11,037 nt of DNA, from positions 1 through 11,037 of the forward strand of contig JAHEKB010000055.1 of NCBI GenBank assembly GCA_024638525.1, in the 5' to 3' direction. The stretch is from Bacteroidota bacterium. Its GTDB lineage: Bacteria; Bacteroidota; Bacteroidia; NS11-12g; UBA9320. Positions 1-6,905 of the stretch are shown piece by piece. The position numbers and the translations under genes were made by a program. The notes beneath the pieces are model-generated. The model made no database searches. It saw nothing but the letters and a program-made list of their open reading frames with translations, and was not told where the DNA came from. How positions within the stretch are numbered: position 1 is the first letter of the stretch; every line of letters begins with the position of its first letter.

Positions 1-155
1 GATCGATTGTTAATAGAGGCTCCAAATTGAGCAAAGCAGCTCTTTCCTTGATTAACAATGCCAAGAAAGGCCAAATTCTGTTGCTAGATGAGATAAAACT
101 CAGCGCTAATGGCAAGTTATACAATGCCCCGGCTCAAAGCTTCAATCTCTTTTAG
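1..155 (+). CDS. C-terminal fragment of a protein with a GldM-like tail (5' end outside window)
   Basis: Reading frame 3 is open from the left edge to a TAG at 153-155 and gives 50 residues beginning SIVNRGSKLSKAALSLINNA and ending APAQSFNLF. The pattern (a glycine turn, a helix of the type 'lskaalslInnAkkGq', then a strand 'illldeIk', a short Gly-Lys turn and a hydrophobic last strand) resembles, from memory, the C-terminal Ig-like domain of GldM-family proteins of the Bacteroidota gliding and type IX secretion machinery. In that family, gldM is normally followed by gldN on the same strand. Here the next gene is a convergent dnaB, so this is more likely a stand-alone paralogue than the core gldM. 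The stop codon overlaps the dnaB stop by four bases (152-155). That the frame is coding is fairly sure, because it fills the otherwise unexplained 151 bases up to dnaB; the family assignment is tentative. Confidence 0.5.
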   Translation, partial: SIVNRGSKLSKAALSLINNAKKGQILLLDEIKLSANGKLYNAPAQSFNLF

Positions 156-1642
156 AAAGGCTTATCGTCACTTGGGTTGAATGGAGACATATCATTCATT
201 TTACTTTCTATGGTATAGCTGTTGTCGCCAAAAGTATCGTCTCCGTACTGACCAAGATCCCAATCTTCAAATTTTCCGAATTTACTGACGAACTTCAGGT
301 TGACTGTTCCCGTTTGACCATTTCTGTGCTTTCTGATGATAAGCTCTGCCTTCCCATTAATATCATTGCCTTCTTCGTCTTGTGTAATCCCGTAATAATC
401 AGGTCTATAAATAAATGTTACCAAATCCGCATCTTGCTCAATGGAACCGGACTCTCTAAGATCTGAGAGCATTGGCCGTTTGTCTTGTCTTTTTTCCACT
501 TCTCTACTCAGCTGAGCTAGCGCAATAACGGGAATATCCAATTCTTTGGCGAGACCCTTTAATGATCTAGATATATAGCCAATCTCTTGTTCTCGATTTC
601 CGGCTATTTTATTGCCTTCATCAGCTCGCATTAATTGTAGGTAATCAACAATAAGCAGATCAATGCCCTGGTGGCGTTTAAGTCTTCGTGCCTTGGCCTT
701 TAAATCCAATACTGTCAGAGCTGGAGTATCATCTATATAAATTCTCGCCTCTTCAATATTGTTGATCTTGGAGTGCAATTGCTGCCATTCATATTCCTCT
801 AACTTCCCTGTTCTCAGTTTGTCTGCATTGAGTTCTGCTTCTGCTGAAATTAACCTTTTGGTCAGCTGAAGACTTGACATCTCTAGTGAAAAAATCGCAA
901 CACTTTTCTTTGAGAGAACAGCGGCATTTCTTGCCATAGATAATACAAATGCCGTTTTACCCATACCTGGTCTTGCAGCTAAAATGACCAAATCGGATCG
1001 TTGCCAGCCCGCGGTTATTCTATCTAAGGCGGTAAAGCCGGAAGCCACTCCGGTTAAACCTTCGACATCTGTTTTGAGGCCTTCAATTTCCTTGATGGCT
1101 TTATTGATGAGATCCCGCACGTCATCATAGCTTTTGGTCATGCTGTCATTTTTGATCTCAAACAACTTTCTCTCAGACTCGTCTAGAAGCTGAAATGCAT
1201 CTGAAGTGTCTTCAAATGCCTTCTCTCCTATCTCCCCCGAAATACTGATCAGTTGTCTTTGAATATGCTTCTGAATGACGATATGAGCGTGATACTCTAT
1301 GTTCGCCGCACTTGAAACGCGATTGGAAAGTTGTGTGATGTAATAGGCTCCCCCAATTTCTTCCAATACCCCATTGTTGCGAAGTTTCTCTGTAACGGTG
1401 AGTATGTCGATGGGGTTGTTTTCATTGGCCAATTGTATAATCGCCTCAAAAATCAATTGATGAGCATCCACATAGAAAGCTTCTTTCTTCAAATAACCGA
1501 GAACCTTCTCAACTGCTGTTTTGTCCAGCATAAGAGCACCCAGGACGGCTTCTTCAAGATCTCTGGCTTGAGGCTGTAATTTTGACATATTCAAATTAGA
1601 GAGTTCCCGATTTTGCTTACTGACTACCCTTTTCTTTTCCAT
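152..1642 (-). CDS. dnaB: Replicative DNA helicase DnaB
   Basis: Hexameric 5'-3' helicase that unwinds DNA at the replication fork and interacts with primase. The 496 residues show the N-terminal helical domain (about 24-125, from PQARDLEEAVLGALMLD), a linker, and the RecA-type motor domain from about 195. Walker A is ARPGMGKTA (223-231), the Walker B strand is LLIVDYLQL (329-337), and then come QLSREVEKR (377-385), DLRESGSIEQDAD (394-406) and the arginine-finger loop KHRNGQTG (438-445). No intein interrupts the Walker A or later motifs, although DnaB is a common intein host. The tail after about 465 is acidic and low in conservation. Length is normal for the family. The longest frame starts at 1642; Met19 (ATG at 1588-1586, MSKLQPQARDLEEAV) is a credible alternative because conserved sequence begins just after it. 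No clear Shine-Dalgarno is seen before either. The gene is divergent from clpC and convergent with the fragment at the left edge. Confidence 0.97.
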   Translation of the reverse strand: MEKKRVVSKQNRELSNLNMSKLQPQARDLEEAVLGALMLDKTAVEKVLGYLKKEAFYVDAHQLIFEAIIQLANENNPIDILTVTEKLRNNGVLEEIGGAYYITQLSNRVSSAANIEYHAHIVIQKHIQRQLISISGEIGEKAFEDTSDAFQLLDESERKLFEIKNDSMTKSYDDVRDLINKAIKEIEGLKTDVEGLTGVASGFTALDRITAGWQRSDLVILAARPGMGKTAFVLSMARNAAVLSKKSVAIFSLEMSSLQLTKRLISAEAELNADKLRTGKLEEYEWQQLHSKINNIEEARIYIDDTPALTVLDLKAKARRLKRHQGIDLLIVDYLQLMRADEGNKIAGNREQEIGYISRSLKGLAKELDIPVIALAQLSREVEKRQDKRPMLSDLRESGSIEQDADLVTFIYRPDYYGITQDEEGNDINGKAELIIRKHRNGQTGTVNLKFVSKFGKFEDWDLGQYGDDTFGDNSYTIESKMNDMSPFNPSDDKPF

Positions 1643-1843
1643 TGACTACTGATTAAATTATTATCTACTTTCAGTGCTCGAAAATAGATTTTTCATACGC
1701 GTTCATTTAGTTCATTTACCCACCATTATTTCTTTCCACAGGGATAAGTGAAATGTTTGTGAAACGTTGATAACCCATATATAATCCTCTAATATACTGG
1801 TAATCATTGCGATCTTATGAACAAGTTTTTAGCTACTCAAATA

Positions 1844-1859
1844 TGTTTCACGTAAAAAT
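1844..1859. promoter_or_regulatory. Degenerate parS-like ParB binding site (candidate)
   Basis: The 16-mer TGTTTCACGTAAAAAT matches the widely conserved bacterial parS palindrome TGTTTCACGTGAAACA at 13 of 16 positions, with the whole left half and the central CACGT intact; all three mismatches are in the right half. The match was made by eye. It may be a weak or decayed ParB site, or a chance match in AT-rich DNA. No parA or parB gene is in the window. Confidence 0.3.
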
Positions 1860-2033
1860 GCAGTAAAATGAACTGTTGAAAATGATCATAACTGCTTAAT
1901 AATAACCCTTAATTTACTTTTCAACCTCCGAAGTCTTAAAAGTGTATTTTGTATCGCTCTGATAATTATCTAAAATTTTAGTCAGAATCGTTAGTTGAGG
2001 TATAATTACCACAAGCCAGCGCGCTTTTGGCTT

Positions 2034-2041
2034 TATATTTG
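2034..2041 (+). promoter_or_regulatory. Promoter -7 core for clpC (Bacteroidota type TAnnTTTG)
   Basis: TATATTTG is a perfect match to the Bacteroidota sigma-A -7 consensus TAnnTTTG and ends 15 nt before the clpC ATG. That would give a leader of about 10 nt. No TTG or TTTG -33 element is present at the usual 17-23 bp upstream (about 2008-2016), so the call rests on the core alone. Confidence 0.4.
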
Positions 2042-2056
2042 TTTAATATCTAATAT

Positions 2057-4591
2057 ATGGAGGCACAGTTTTCACCGGGAGTTAAAGAGGTCATTCAATT
2101 CAGCCGAGAAGAGGCAATAAGATTAGGTCATAGCTATATAGGTACTGAACACCTATTGTTGGGACTAATTAGGCAAGGCGATGGCAAGGCAGTTCAGCAT
2201 TTGAAATCATTTGGCATCGACCTATTGCGTCTTAAGAAGGCCGTTGAAGAGAGCATAAGAGACACATCCACCAAGACGGCAAATTTGGGCAATATTCCTT
2301 TGACCAAACAGGCGGAAAAAGCACTGAAAATCACCTATTTAGAAGCTAAAATCTTCAAAGACGATGTGATAAGAACCGAGCATCTCTTGCTCAGTATTCT
2401 TCGCGATGAAGACAATGTAGCTTCGCAGATATTGCATCAATTTGGTGTGGACTATGAACTGTTCAAGAATGCCATGGAAGACAAGCTTCCTGACATTAAG
2501 GCAGATATGTCCACGGATTCACCTGAAGAATTTTACAAAGAGGAAAGCGGGAAAGAACCAAAGAATCCAAAAGGTGGCAAAAGCAAGAGCAAGACCCCCG
2601 TGCTCGATAATTTCGGAAGAGACTTGACCAAATTGGCGGAAGACGGAAAACTGGATCCCATTGTAGGTAGAGAAAAAGAAATAGAAAGAGTCTCTCAAAT
2701 CTTGAGTCGCCGAAAGAAAAACAATCCCGTTCTTATCGGTGAACCGGGTGTGGGAAAAACGGCAATAGCAGAAGGCTTGGCACTGAGGATTACTCAGAGA
2801 AAAGTATCCCGAGTTCTATTTGATAAACGGGTAGTCACTTTGGATTTGGCATCTTTGGTTGCAGGAACAAAGTACAGAGGTCAATTCGAAGAGCGAATGA
2901 AAGCGGTGATGAACGAGTTGGAAAAAGCAGATGATGTAATACTGTTCATTGACGAAATACACACCATAGTTGGTGCAGGTGGTGCAAGCGGATCGCTTGA
3001 TGCTTCTAATATGTTCAAACCTGCTTTGGCTAGAGGTGAGATACAATGCATAGGAGCCACTACATTAGATGAATACAGGCAGTATATAGAGAAAGACGGA
3101 GCTTTGGAAAGGAGATTTCAATCGGTGATGGTTGAACCTGCGACTCCAGAAGAGACGTTAGAAATCCTAGCCAACATCAAAAACAAATACGAAGATCACC
3201 ACAGTGTTACTTATACGGATGAAGCCTTGAATGCATCGGTGAACATGAGTATTCGCTATATCACCGACAGACACCTGCCTGATAAGGCCATCGATGTATT
3301 GGATGAAGTGGGAGCTCGGGTTCATTTGAGTAATATCCATGTTCCTCAAGATATTCTAGAGTTGGAGAAGAAGATCGAAGAGATCAAAGACGAAAAGAAC
3401 CGAGTGGTTAAAAGCCAGAAATACGAAGAAGCAGCTCGCTTGAGGGATAAAGAGAAATCTTTATTAGAAAATTTGGATATAGCCAAATTGAAATGGGAAG
3501 AGGAAACGAAAACTCAAAGATATGAGGTAAGTGAGGAAGACGTTGCTGAGGTTATAGGTATGATCACCGGGATCCCCACTAAACGAATAGCACAATCCGA
3601 GGGCAATCGACTGCTTAAAATGGATAAAGAGCTTCAGTCACATGTTATTGGACAAGATACTGCCGTGGGTAAATTGACCAAAGCTATTCAGAGAACCAGA
3701 GCTGGACTTAAATCGCCGAATAAACCCATTGGTAGTTTCATTTTCTTAGGACCCACTGGGGTTGGTAAGACGGAATTGGCCAAATCACTTGCCAAATTCC
3801 TCTTCGATTCCAAGGATGCATTGATTCGCATTGACATGAGTGAGTACATGGAGAAATTTGCCGTGAGCAGGTTGGTTGGTGCGCCTCCGGGATACGTCGG
3901 ATATGAAGAAGGTGGGTTACTTACGGAGAAAATTAGACGCAAGCCATATAGTGTTTTGCTCTTCGATGAGATTGAAAAGGCACATCCCGATGTTTTTAAT
4001 CTCTTGCTTCAGGTGCTGGATGAAGGTTTCTTGACAGACAGTCTTGGCAGAAGGGTAGATTTTAGAAACACCATTATCATCATGACAAGTAATATTGGTT
4101 CTAGGCAATTAAAGGACTTCGGCACTGGAGTAGGCTTTAGTACTATGGCTAAAGACAGCGGTCATGACATCAACTCCAAGTCTGTGATTGAGAACGCTTT
4201 AAAACGCTTCTTCTCGCCAGAATTCCTCAACAGGATCGATGATGTAATCGTTTTCAATTCATTGGAGAAAGCAGATATTGAGAAAATTCTAGATATATCT
4301 GTCAGTGAATTGGTTGAGCGCATCAAACACATTGGATTTACCATTTCTTTGAGCAAGGAGGCTAAACACTTCTTAGGTGATAAAGGATTTGACCCAGATT
4401 TTGGGGCTAGACCTTTAAATCGCGCCATTCAAAAATACTTGGAAGACCCCTTGGCAGAAGAAATATTAAAATCCGATATTTCCGAAGGAGATCACATCAA
4501 AGTGGGTTACAGTAAAAAAGAGGACAAGCTCACCTTTAAAAAAGAGAGTAAAAAGAGAAGTCCTGCTGCAAAGAGCAAGGAGAAAAAATAG
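2057..4591 (+). CDS. clpC: ATP-dependent Clp protease ATP-binding subunit ClpC
   Basis: HSP100 AAA+ unfoldase that delivers substrates to ClpP in the cytoplasm for protein quality control and regulated proteolysis. The 844 residues show two N-terminal Clp_N repeats (about 3-70 and 78-143), a charged linker, and AAA domain 1 with Walker A GEPGVGKT (228-235), pore loop KYRG (272-275) and Walker B VILFIDE (294-300). A middle domain carries a UVR-type motif KYEEAARLRD (455-464), which separates ClpC from ClpA and from the longer-coiled ClpB. AAA domain 2 has Walker A GPTGVGKT (565-572), pore loop GYVG (612-615), Walker B VLLFDE (633-638), the FLNR arginine region (723-726) and GARPLNR (783-789). 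The last 25 residues form a Lys-rich tail. Length is normal and both ATPase sites are intact. The start at ATG 2057 gives the expected N-terminus (FSPGVKEVIQFSREEA). No mcsA, mcsB or ctsR neighbour, as seen in Firmicutes, is present. Confidence 0.96.
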   Translation: MEAQFSPGVKEVIQFSREEAIRLGHSYIGTEHLLLGLIRQGDGKAVQHLKSFGIDLLRLKKAVEESIRDTSTKTANLGNIPLTKQAEKALKITYLEAKIFKDDVIRTEHLLLSILRDEDNVASQILHQFGVDYELFKNAMEDKLPDIKADMSTDSPEEFYKEESGKEPKNPKGGKSKSKTPVLDNFGRDLTKLAEDGKLDPIVGREKEIERVSQILSRRKKNNPVLIGEPGVGKTAIAEGLALRITQRKVSRVLFDKRVVTLDLASLVAGTKYRGQFEERMKAVMNELEKADDVILFIDEIHTIVGAGGASGSLDASNMFKPALARGEIQCIGATTLDEYRQYIEKDGALERRFQSVMVEPATPEETLEILANIKNKYEDHHSVTYTDEALNASVNMSIRYITDRHLPDKAIDVLDEVGARVHLSNIHVPQDILELEKKIEEIKDEKNRVVKSQKYEEAARLRDKEKSLLENLDIAKLKWEEETKTQRYEVSEEDVAEVIGMITGIPTKRIAQSEGNRLLKMDKELQSHVIGQDTAVGKLTKAIQRTRAGLKSPNKPIGSFIFLGPTGVGKTELAKSLAKFLFDSKDALIRIDMSEYMEKFAVSRLVGAPPGYVGYEEGGLLTEKIRRKPYSVLLFDEIEKAHPDVFNLLLQVLDEGFLTDSLGRRVDFRNTIIIMTSNIGSRQLKDFGTGVGFSTMAKDSGHDINSKSVIENALKRFFSPEFLNRIDDVIVFNSLEKADIEKILDISVSELVERIKHIGFTISLSKEAKHFLGDKGFDPDFGARPLNRAIQKYLEDPLAEEILKSDISEGDHIKVGYSKKEDKLTFKKESKKRSPAAKSKEKK

Positions 4592-4592
4592 G

Positions 4593-4600
4593 TACTTTTG
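4593..4600 (+). promoter_or_regulatory. Possible promoter -7 core before the thioredoxin-fold gene
   Basis: TACTTTTG, followed by C, matches TAnnTTTG perfectly. It lies in the 17-nt gap between clpC and the next gene and ends 8 nt before that ATG. If active it would give an almost leaderless transcript for the thioredoxin-fold gene and argS, separate from clpC. No -33 TTG is seen in the Lys-codon-rich end of clpC, so strength is uncertain. Confidence 0.4.
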
Positions 4601-4608
4601 CCTCCATT

Positions 4609-5136
4609 ATGGAGATAGGAGATTCCCTCTTTGATTTTAGACTTAAAGGCACAGACAATAGGTATTATGACAAATACACTTATGCTGATCGATTTGCCCT
4701 AGTTTTAATTGTCACCTGCAATCATTGCCCATATTCCAGAATCTACTGGCAACGCTTGGTACGCTTGTTTAAAAAGTACGAAGAAGATAATCTGGCTATA
4801 TTGATTATCAATCCAAATGATGCCAAACAGTATCCCGAGGATTCATTTGAGCGAATGAAGAGCATCAAGAAAGAATTAAAATTGCCTTTCCCCTACTTGC
4901 ATGACGAATCCCAAGAAGTTGCTAAAAAATTAGGCGCCTCTAGAACTCCTGAGGCTTTTGTCTTTAACAGTAAGCGCACACTGGTTTATAAAGGTGCGAT
5001 TGATGATAATTGGGAGAATGAGAATATGGTGACTCGTGTGTATTTAGAAGATGCCATTGAGTACACCCTAGATGGTATGGAACCGGATTATACGGATGTT
5101 CCACCGGTGGGCTGTAGCATTAAATGGAAAAAGTAA
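4609..5136 (+). CDS. Thioredoxin-fold protein of the AhpC/TSA-like group, CNHC active site
   Basis: A 175-residue soluble thioredoxin-fold protein, probably a cytoplasmic thiol oxidoreductase or peroxiredoxin-like protein of unknown substrate. The N-terminus (IGDSLFDFRLKGTDNRYY) is of the AhpC/TSA/redoxin type. The active-site motif TCNHCPYS places Cys37 and Cys40 in a CxxC arrangement after the first long strand. The cis-proline loop is SRTPEAFVF (111-119, Pro114). A third cysteine sits in the C-terminal signature PPVGCSIKW (165-173, Cys169), typical of this subfamily, and could act as a resolving thiol. No signal peptide is seen; the N-terminus is polar, unlike the exported ResA/TlpA proteins of this phylum. 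The gene starts 17 nt after clpC and ends 3 nt before the argS start, so it is probably co-transcribed with argS. The exact physiological role is not known to me. Confidence 0.85.
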   Translation: MEIGDSLFDFRLKGTDNRYYDKYTYADRFALVLIVTCNHCPYSRIYWQRLVRLFKKYEEDNLAILIINPNDAKQYPEDSFERMKSIKKELKLPFPYLHDESQEVAKKLGASRTPEAFVFNSKRTLVYKGAIDDNWENENMVTRVYLEDAIEYTLDGMEPDYTDVPPVGCSIKWKK

Positions 5137-5139
5137 TCC

Positions 5140-6903
5140 TTGGAACTCAAGCAAAAACTTAGTGAGGAAGTCAAAGAGGTTATGCAAGACCTCTATGGAC
5201 TAGATAGCGATATTAAGCTTGAAAAGACCAACCCGAAATTCAAAGGGGATTACACTTTTGTGGTATTTCCCTATTTGAAGCTGAGTAAAAAAGGGCCCGA
5301 ACAAACTGCGGAGGATATTGGTCAAAAATTGAATTCTAGATCTTCTCTCCTAAAGGAATTCAATATTGTAAAAGGTTTTCTAAACCTAGTCATCGAGGAA
5401 GATCGGTGGATTCAGGCTTTAAGGGCTGAACTATCACACGAAGACATCGTCATCCCCGACATTGGCAATGGTAAAAAAGTTTGTGTAGAATACTCCTCCC
5501 CCAATACAAATAAACCTTTACATCTCGGTCATGTCCGCAATAATGTTCTTGGCTTCTCTATGAGCAGGATACTGGAGAACAATGGCTTTAAGGTGATTAA
5601 AACCAATATCGTAAACGACCGCGGTGTGCACATTTGTAAAAGTATGCTCGCTTGGCAAAAGTTTGCCCATGGTGAGACGCCGGAAAGTGCAGGGATAAAA
5701 GGGGATCATTTGGTGGGTAAGTATTACGTAGCCTTTGACAAAGCTTATAAGAAAGAAATCCAAACATTAACAAATTCGGGGAAAAGCCCAGAGGAAGCAG
5801 AGAAATCCTCAGCCTTAATGCAGGAAGTGCGGCAAATGCTTAAGGATTGGGAAGCCGGAGATCCGAATGTGATTGAACTCTGGCAAACAATGAATGGCTG
5901 GGTATACAAAGGATTCGATGCCAGCTATAAACGCTTGGGAGTTGAGTTTGATCATATCTACTACGAATCTGACACCTATAAATTGGGGAAACAAATCGTT
6001 GCAGAAGGCCTTGATAAGGGGATTTTCTATAAAAAGAAGGACGGAAGTATCTGGGCCGACCTCACCGAAGAAGGCCTTGACCACAAACTTCTGATGAGAG
6101 CGGATGGAACATCGGTGTATATCACTCAAGATTTGGGAACTGCTCAGAAGCGCTTTGAAGATTACAAAATGGATAAATCCATATATGTGGTTGGAAACGA
6201 GCAAGAATATCATTTTAAAGTATTGGCGCTCTTGTTCAAAAAACTCAATTATCCTTTTTGGCAAGGCATATATCACCTGAGTTATGGAATGGTGGATCTA
6301 CCAAGTGGTAAAATGAAATCCAGAGAGGGTACAGTTGTGGATGCCGACGATTTGATGGACGAAATGGTCCAGACCGCTAAAGAACAAACAGAAAGCCTGG
6401 GTAAAACAGAAGGCATGAGCAAGGATGAGCTCTCAGAGCTCTATGAGATCCTGGGTCTCGGCGCATTGAAATACTTTCTGTTGAAGGTTGATGCTAAATC
6501 AAAAATGATGTTCGATCCTGCTGAATCTATTGATTTTCAGGGCAATACCGGTCCATTTATTCAATATACCCACACCCGGATTAATTCTGTCCTCTCTGCA
6601 GGTGGCAGCTTTAAATTTAACGGTGTCACTCAATTGGAGGAAGAGGAGCTCTCCTTAATCCAATCCATGGTAGAATACCCTGAAACGGTCAACGAAGCAG
6701 CAATAAATTATAACCCAAGCCTCATTGCCACTGCTGCTTTTGAGCTGGCAAAGAAATTCAATCGATTTTACCATCAGCACAGCATTTTGGCCGCTGAGAA
6801 TGAAGACATTAAATCTTTCAGATTGGCATTATCAGAACAATGTGGCAAAGTTCTTAAGCATTCCTTTGAGCTCATGGGCATTCAGATGCCTGATCGCATG
6901 TAG
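5140..6903 (+). CDS. argS: Arginyl-tRNA synthetase (class I)
   Basis: Charges tRNA-Arg with arginine; uniquely among most class I enzymes it needs the tRNA for amino acid activation. The 587 residues show the ArgS-specific N-terminal domain (about 5-85, with FKGDYTFVVFPYLKLSK), the catalytic domain with the HIGH motif as HLGH (128-131, in NKPLHLGHVRNN), the VNDRG segment (158-162), and the KMSK-equivalent loop KMKSREGTVV (391-400). The DALR-type anticodon-binding domain follows from about 465 and ends in the family's usual IQMPDRM. Length is normal. The start is odd: the frame is the same as that of the thioredoxin-fold gene, whose TAA lies at 5134-5136, and the first usable start after it is TTG at 5140. 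The first in-frame ATG (5182, Met15) would remove the first helix of the N-terminal domain. TTG is therefore preferred. The stop lies 2 nt from that of convergent eno. Confidence 0.95.
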   Translation: MELKQKLSEEVKEVMQDLYGLDSDIKLEKTNPKFKGDYTFVVFPYLKLSKKGPEQTAEDIGQKLNSRSSLLKEFNIVKGFLNLVIEEDRWIQALRAELSHEDIVIPDIGNGKKVCVEYSSPNTNKPLHLGHVRNNVLGFSMSRILENNGFKVIKTNIVNDRGVHICKSMLAWQKFAHGETPESAGIKGDHLVGKYYVAFDKAYKKEIQTLTNSGKSPEEAEKSSALMQEVRQMLKDWEAGDPNVIELWQTMNGWVYKGFDASYKRLGVEFDHIYYESDTYKLGKQIVAEGLDKGIFYKKKDGSIWADLTEEGLDHKLLMRADGTSVYITQDLGTAQKRFEDYKMDKSIYVVGNEQEYHFKVLALLFKKLNYPFWQGIYHLSYGMVDLPSGKMKSREGTVVDADDLMDEMVQTAKEQTESLGKTEGMSKDELSELYEILGLGALKYFLLKVDAKSKMMFDPAESIDFQGNTGPFIQYTHTRINSVLSAGGSFKFNGVTQLEEEELSLIQSMVEYPETVNEAAINYNPSLIATAAFELAKKFNRFYHQHSILAAENEDIKSFRLALSEQCGKVLKHSFELMGIQMPDRM

Positions 6904-6905
6904 GC

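Larger units (their letters stand above)
1643..2056. other. AT-rich divergent intergenic region between dnaB and clpC
   Basis: This 414-nt gap holds no credible gene in any frame. It is clearly more AT-rich than the flanking genes and must carry the promoters of both divergent genes. Seen in it are a TAnnTTTG promoter core for clpC (2034-2041) and a parS-like imperfect palindrome (1844-1859). A GTGAAAC half-site (1759-1765) lies in the opposite orientation to the GTTTCAC at 1845-1851. On the dnaB side only a 7-of-8 match to the Bacteroidota -7 core is visible (complement of 1679-1686). No CIRCE element, rho-independent hairpin or tRNA was recognised. Confidence 0.7.

Noticed and set aside
1732..1823. 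DnaA-box-like 9-mers CTTTCCACA (1732-1740) and TTATGAACA (1815-1823) in an AT-rich gap next to dnaB, suggesting a replication origin
   Set aside because: Each differs from TTATCCACA at two positions, there are only two, and neither the spacing nor the flanking genes (dnaB, clpC) indicate oriC. dnaB itself is not a reliable origin marker.
1643..2056. CIRCE or other heat-shock operator before clpC
   Set aside because: No TTAGCACTC-N9-GAGTGCTAA repeat is present; only CAGTGCTCG near 1672 resembles half of it, and it lies on the dnaB side.
5124..5162. Small ORF MEKVILGTQAKT between the thioredoxin-fold gene and argS as a leader peptide
   Set aside because: It overlaps both genes, has only 12 codons with no arginine codons, and no attenuator hairpin follows. 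Kept only as a clue to a possible sequence error at the argS start.
5815..6276. Long minus-strand open frame (153 codons) inside argS
   Set aside because: It lies opposite strongly conserved argS sequence, its translation shows no recognisable domain, and it has no promoter or start context. It is a shadow frame.
2057..6903. A new defence or stress system built from clpC, the thioredoxin-fold gene and argS
   Set aside because: Each protein is a normal-length, intact housekeeping or common family member. There are no toxin, nuclease or sensor domains, and short spacing alone does not support a new system.
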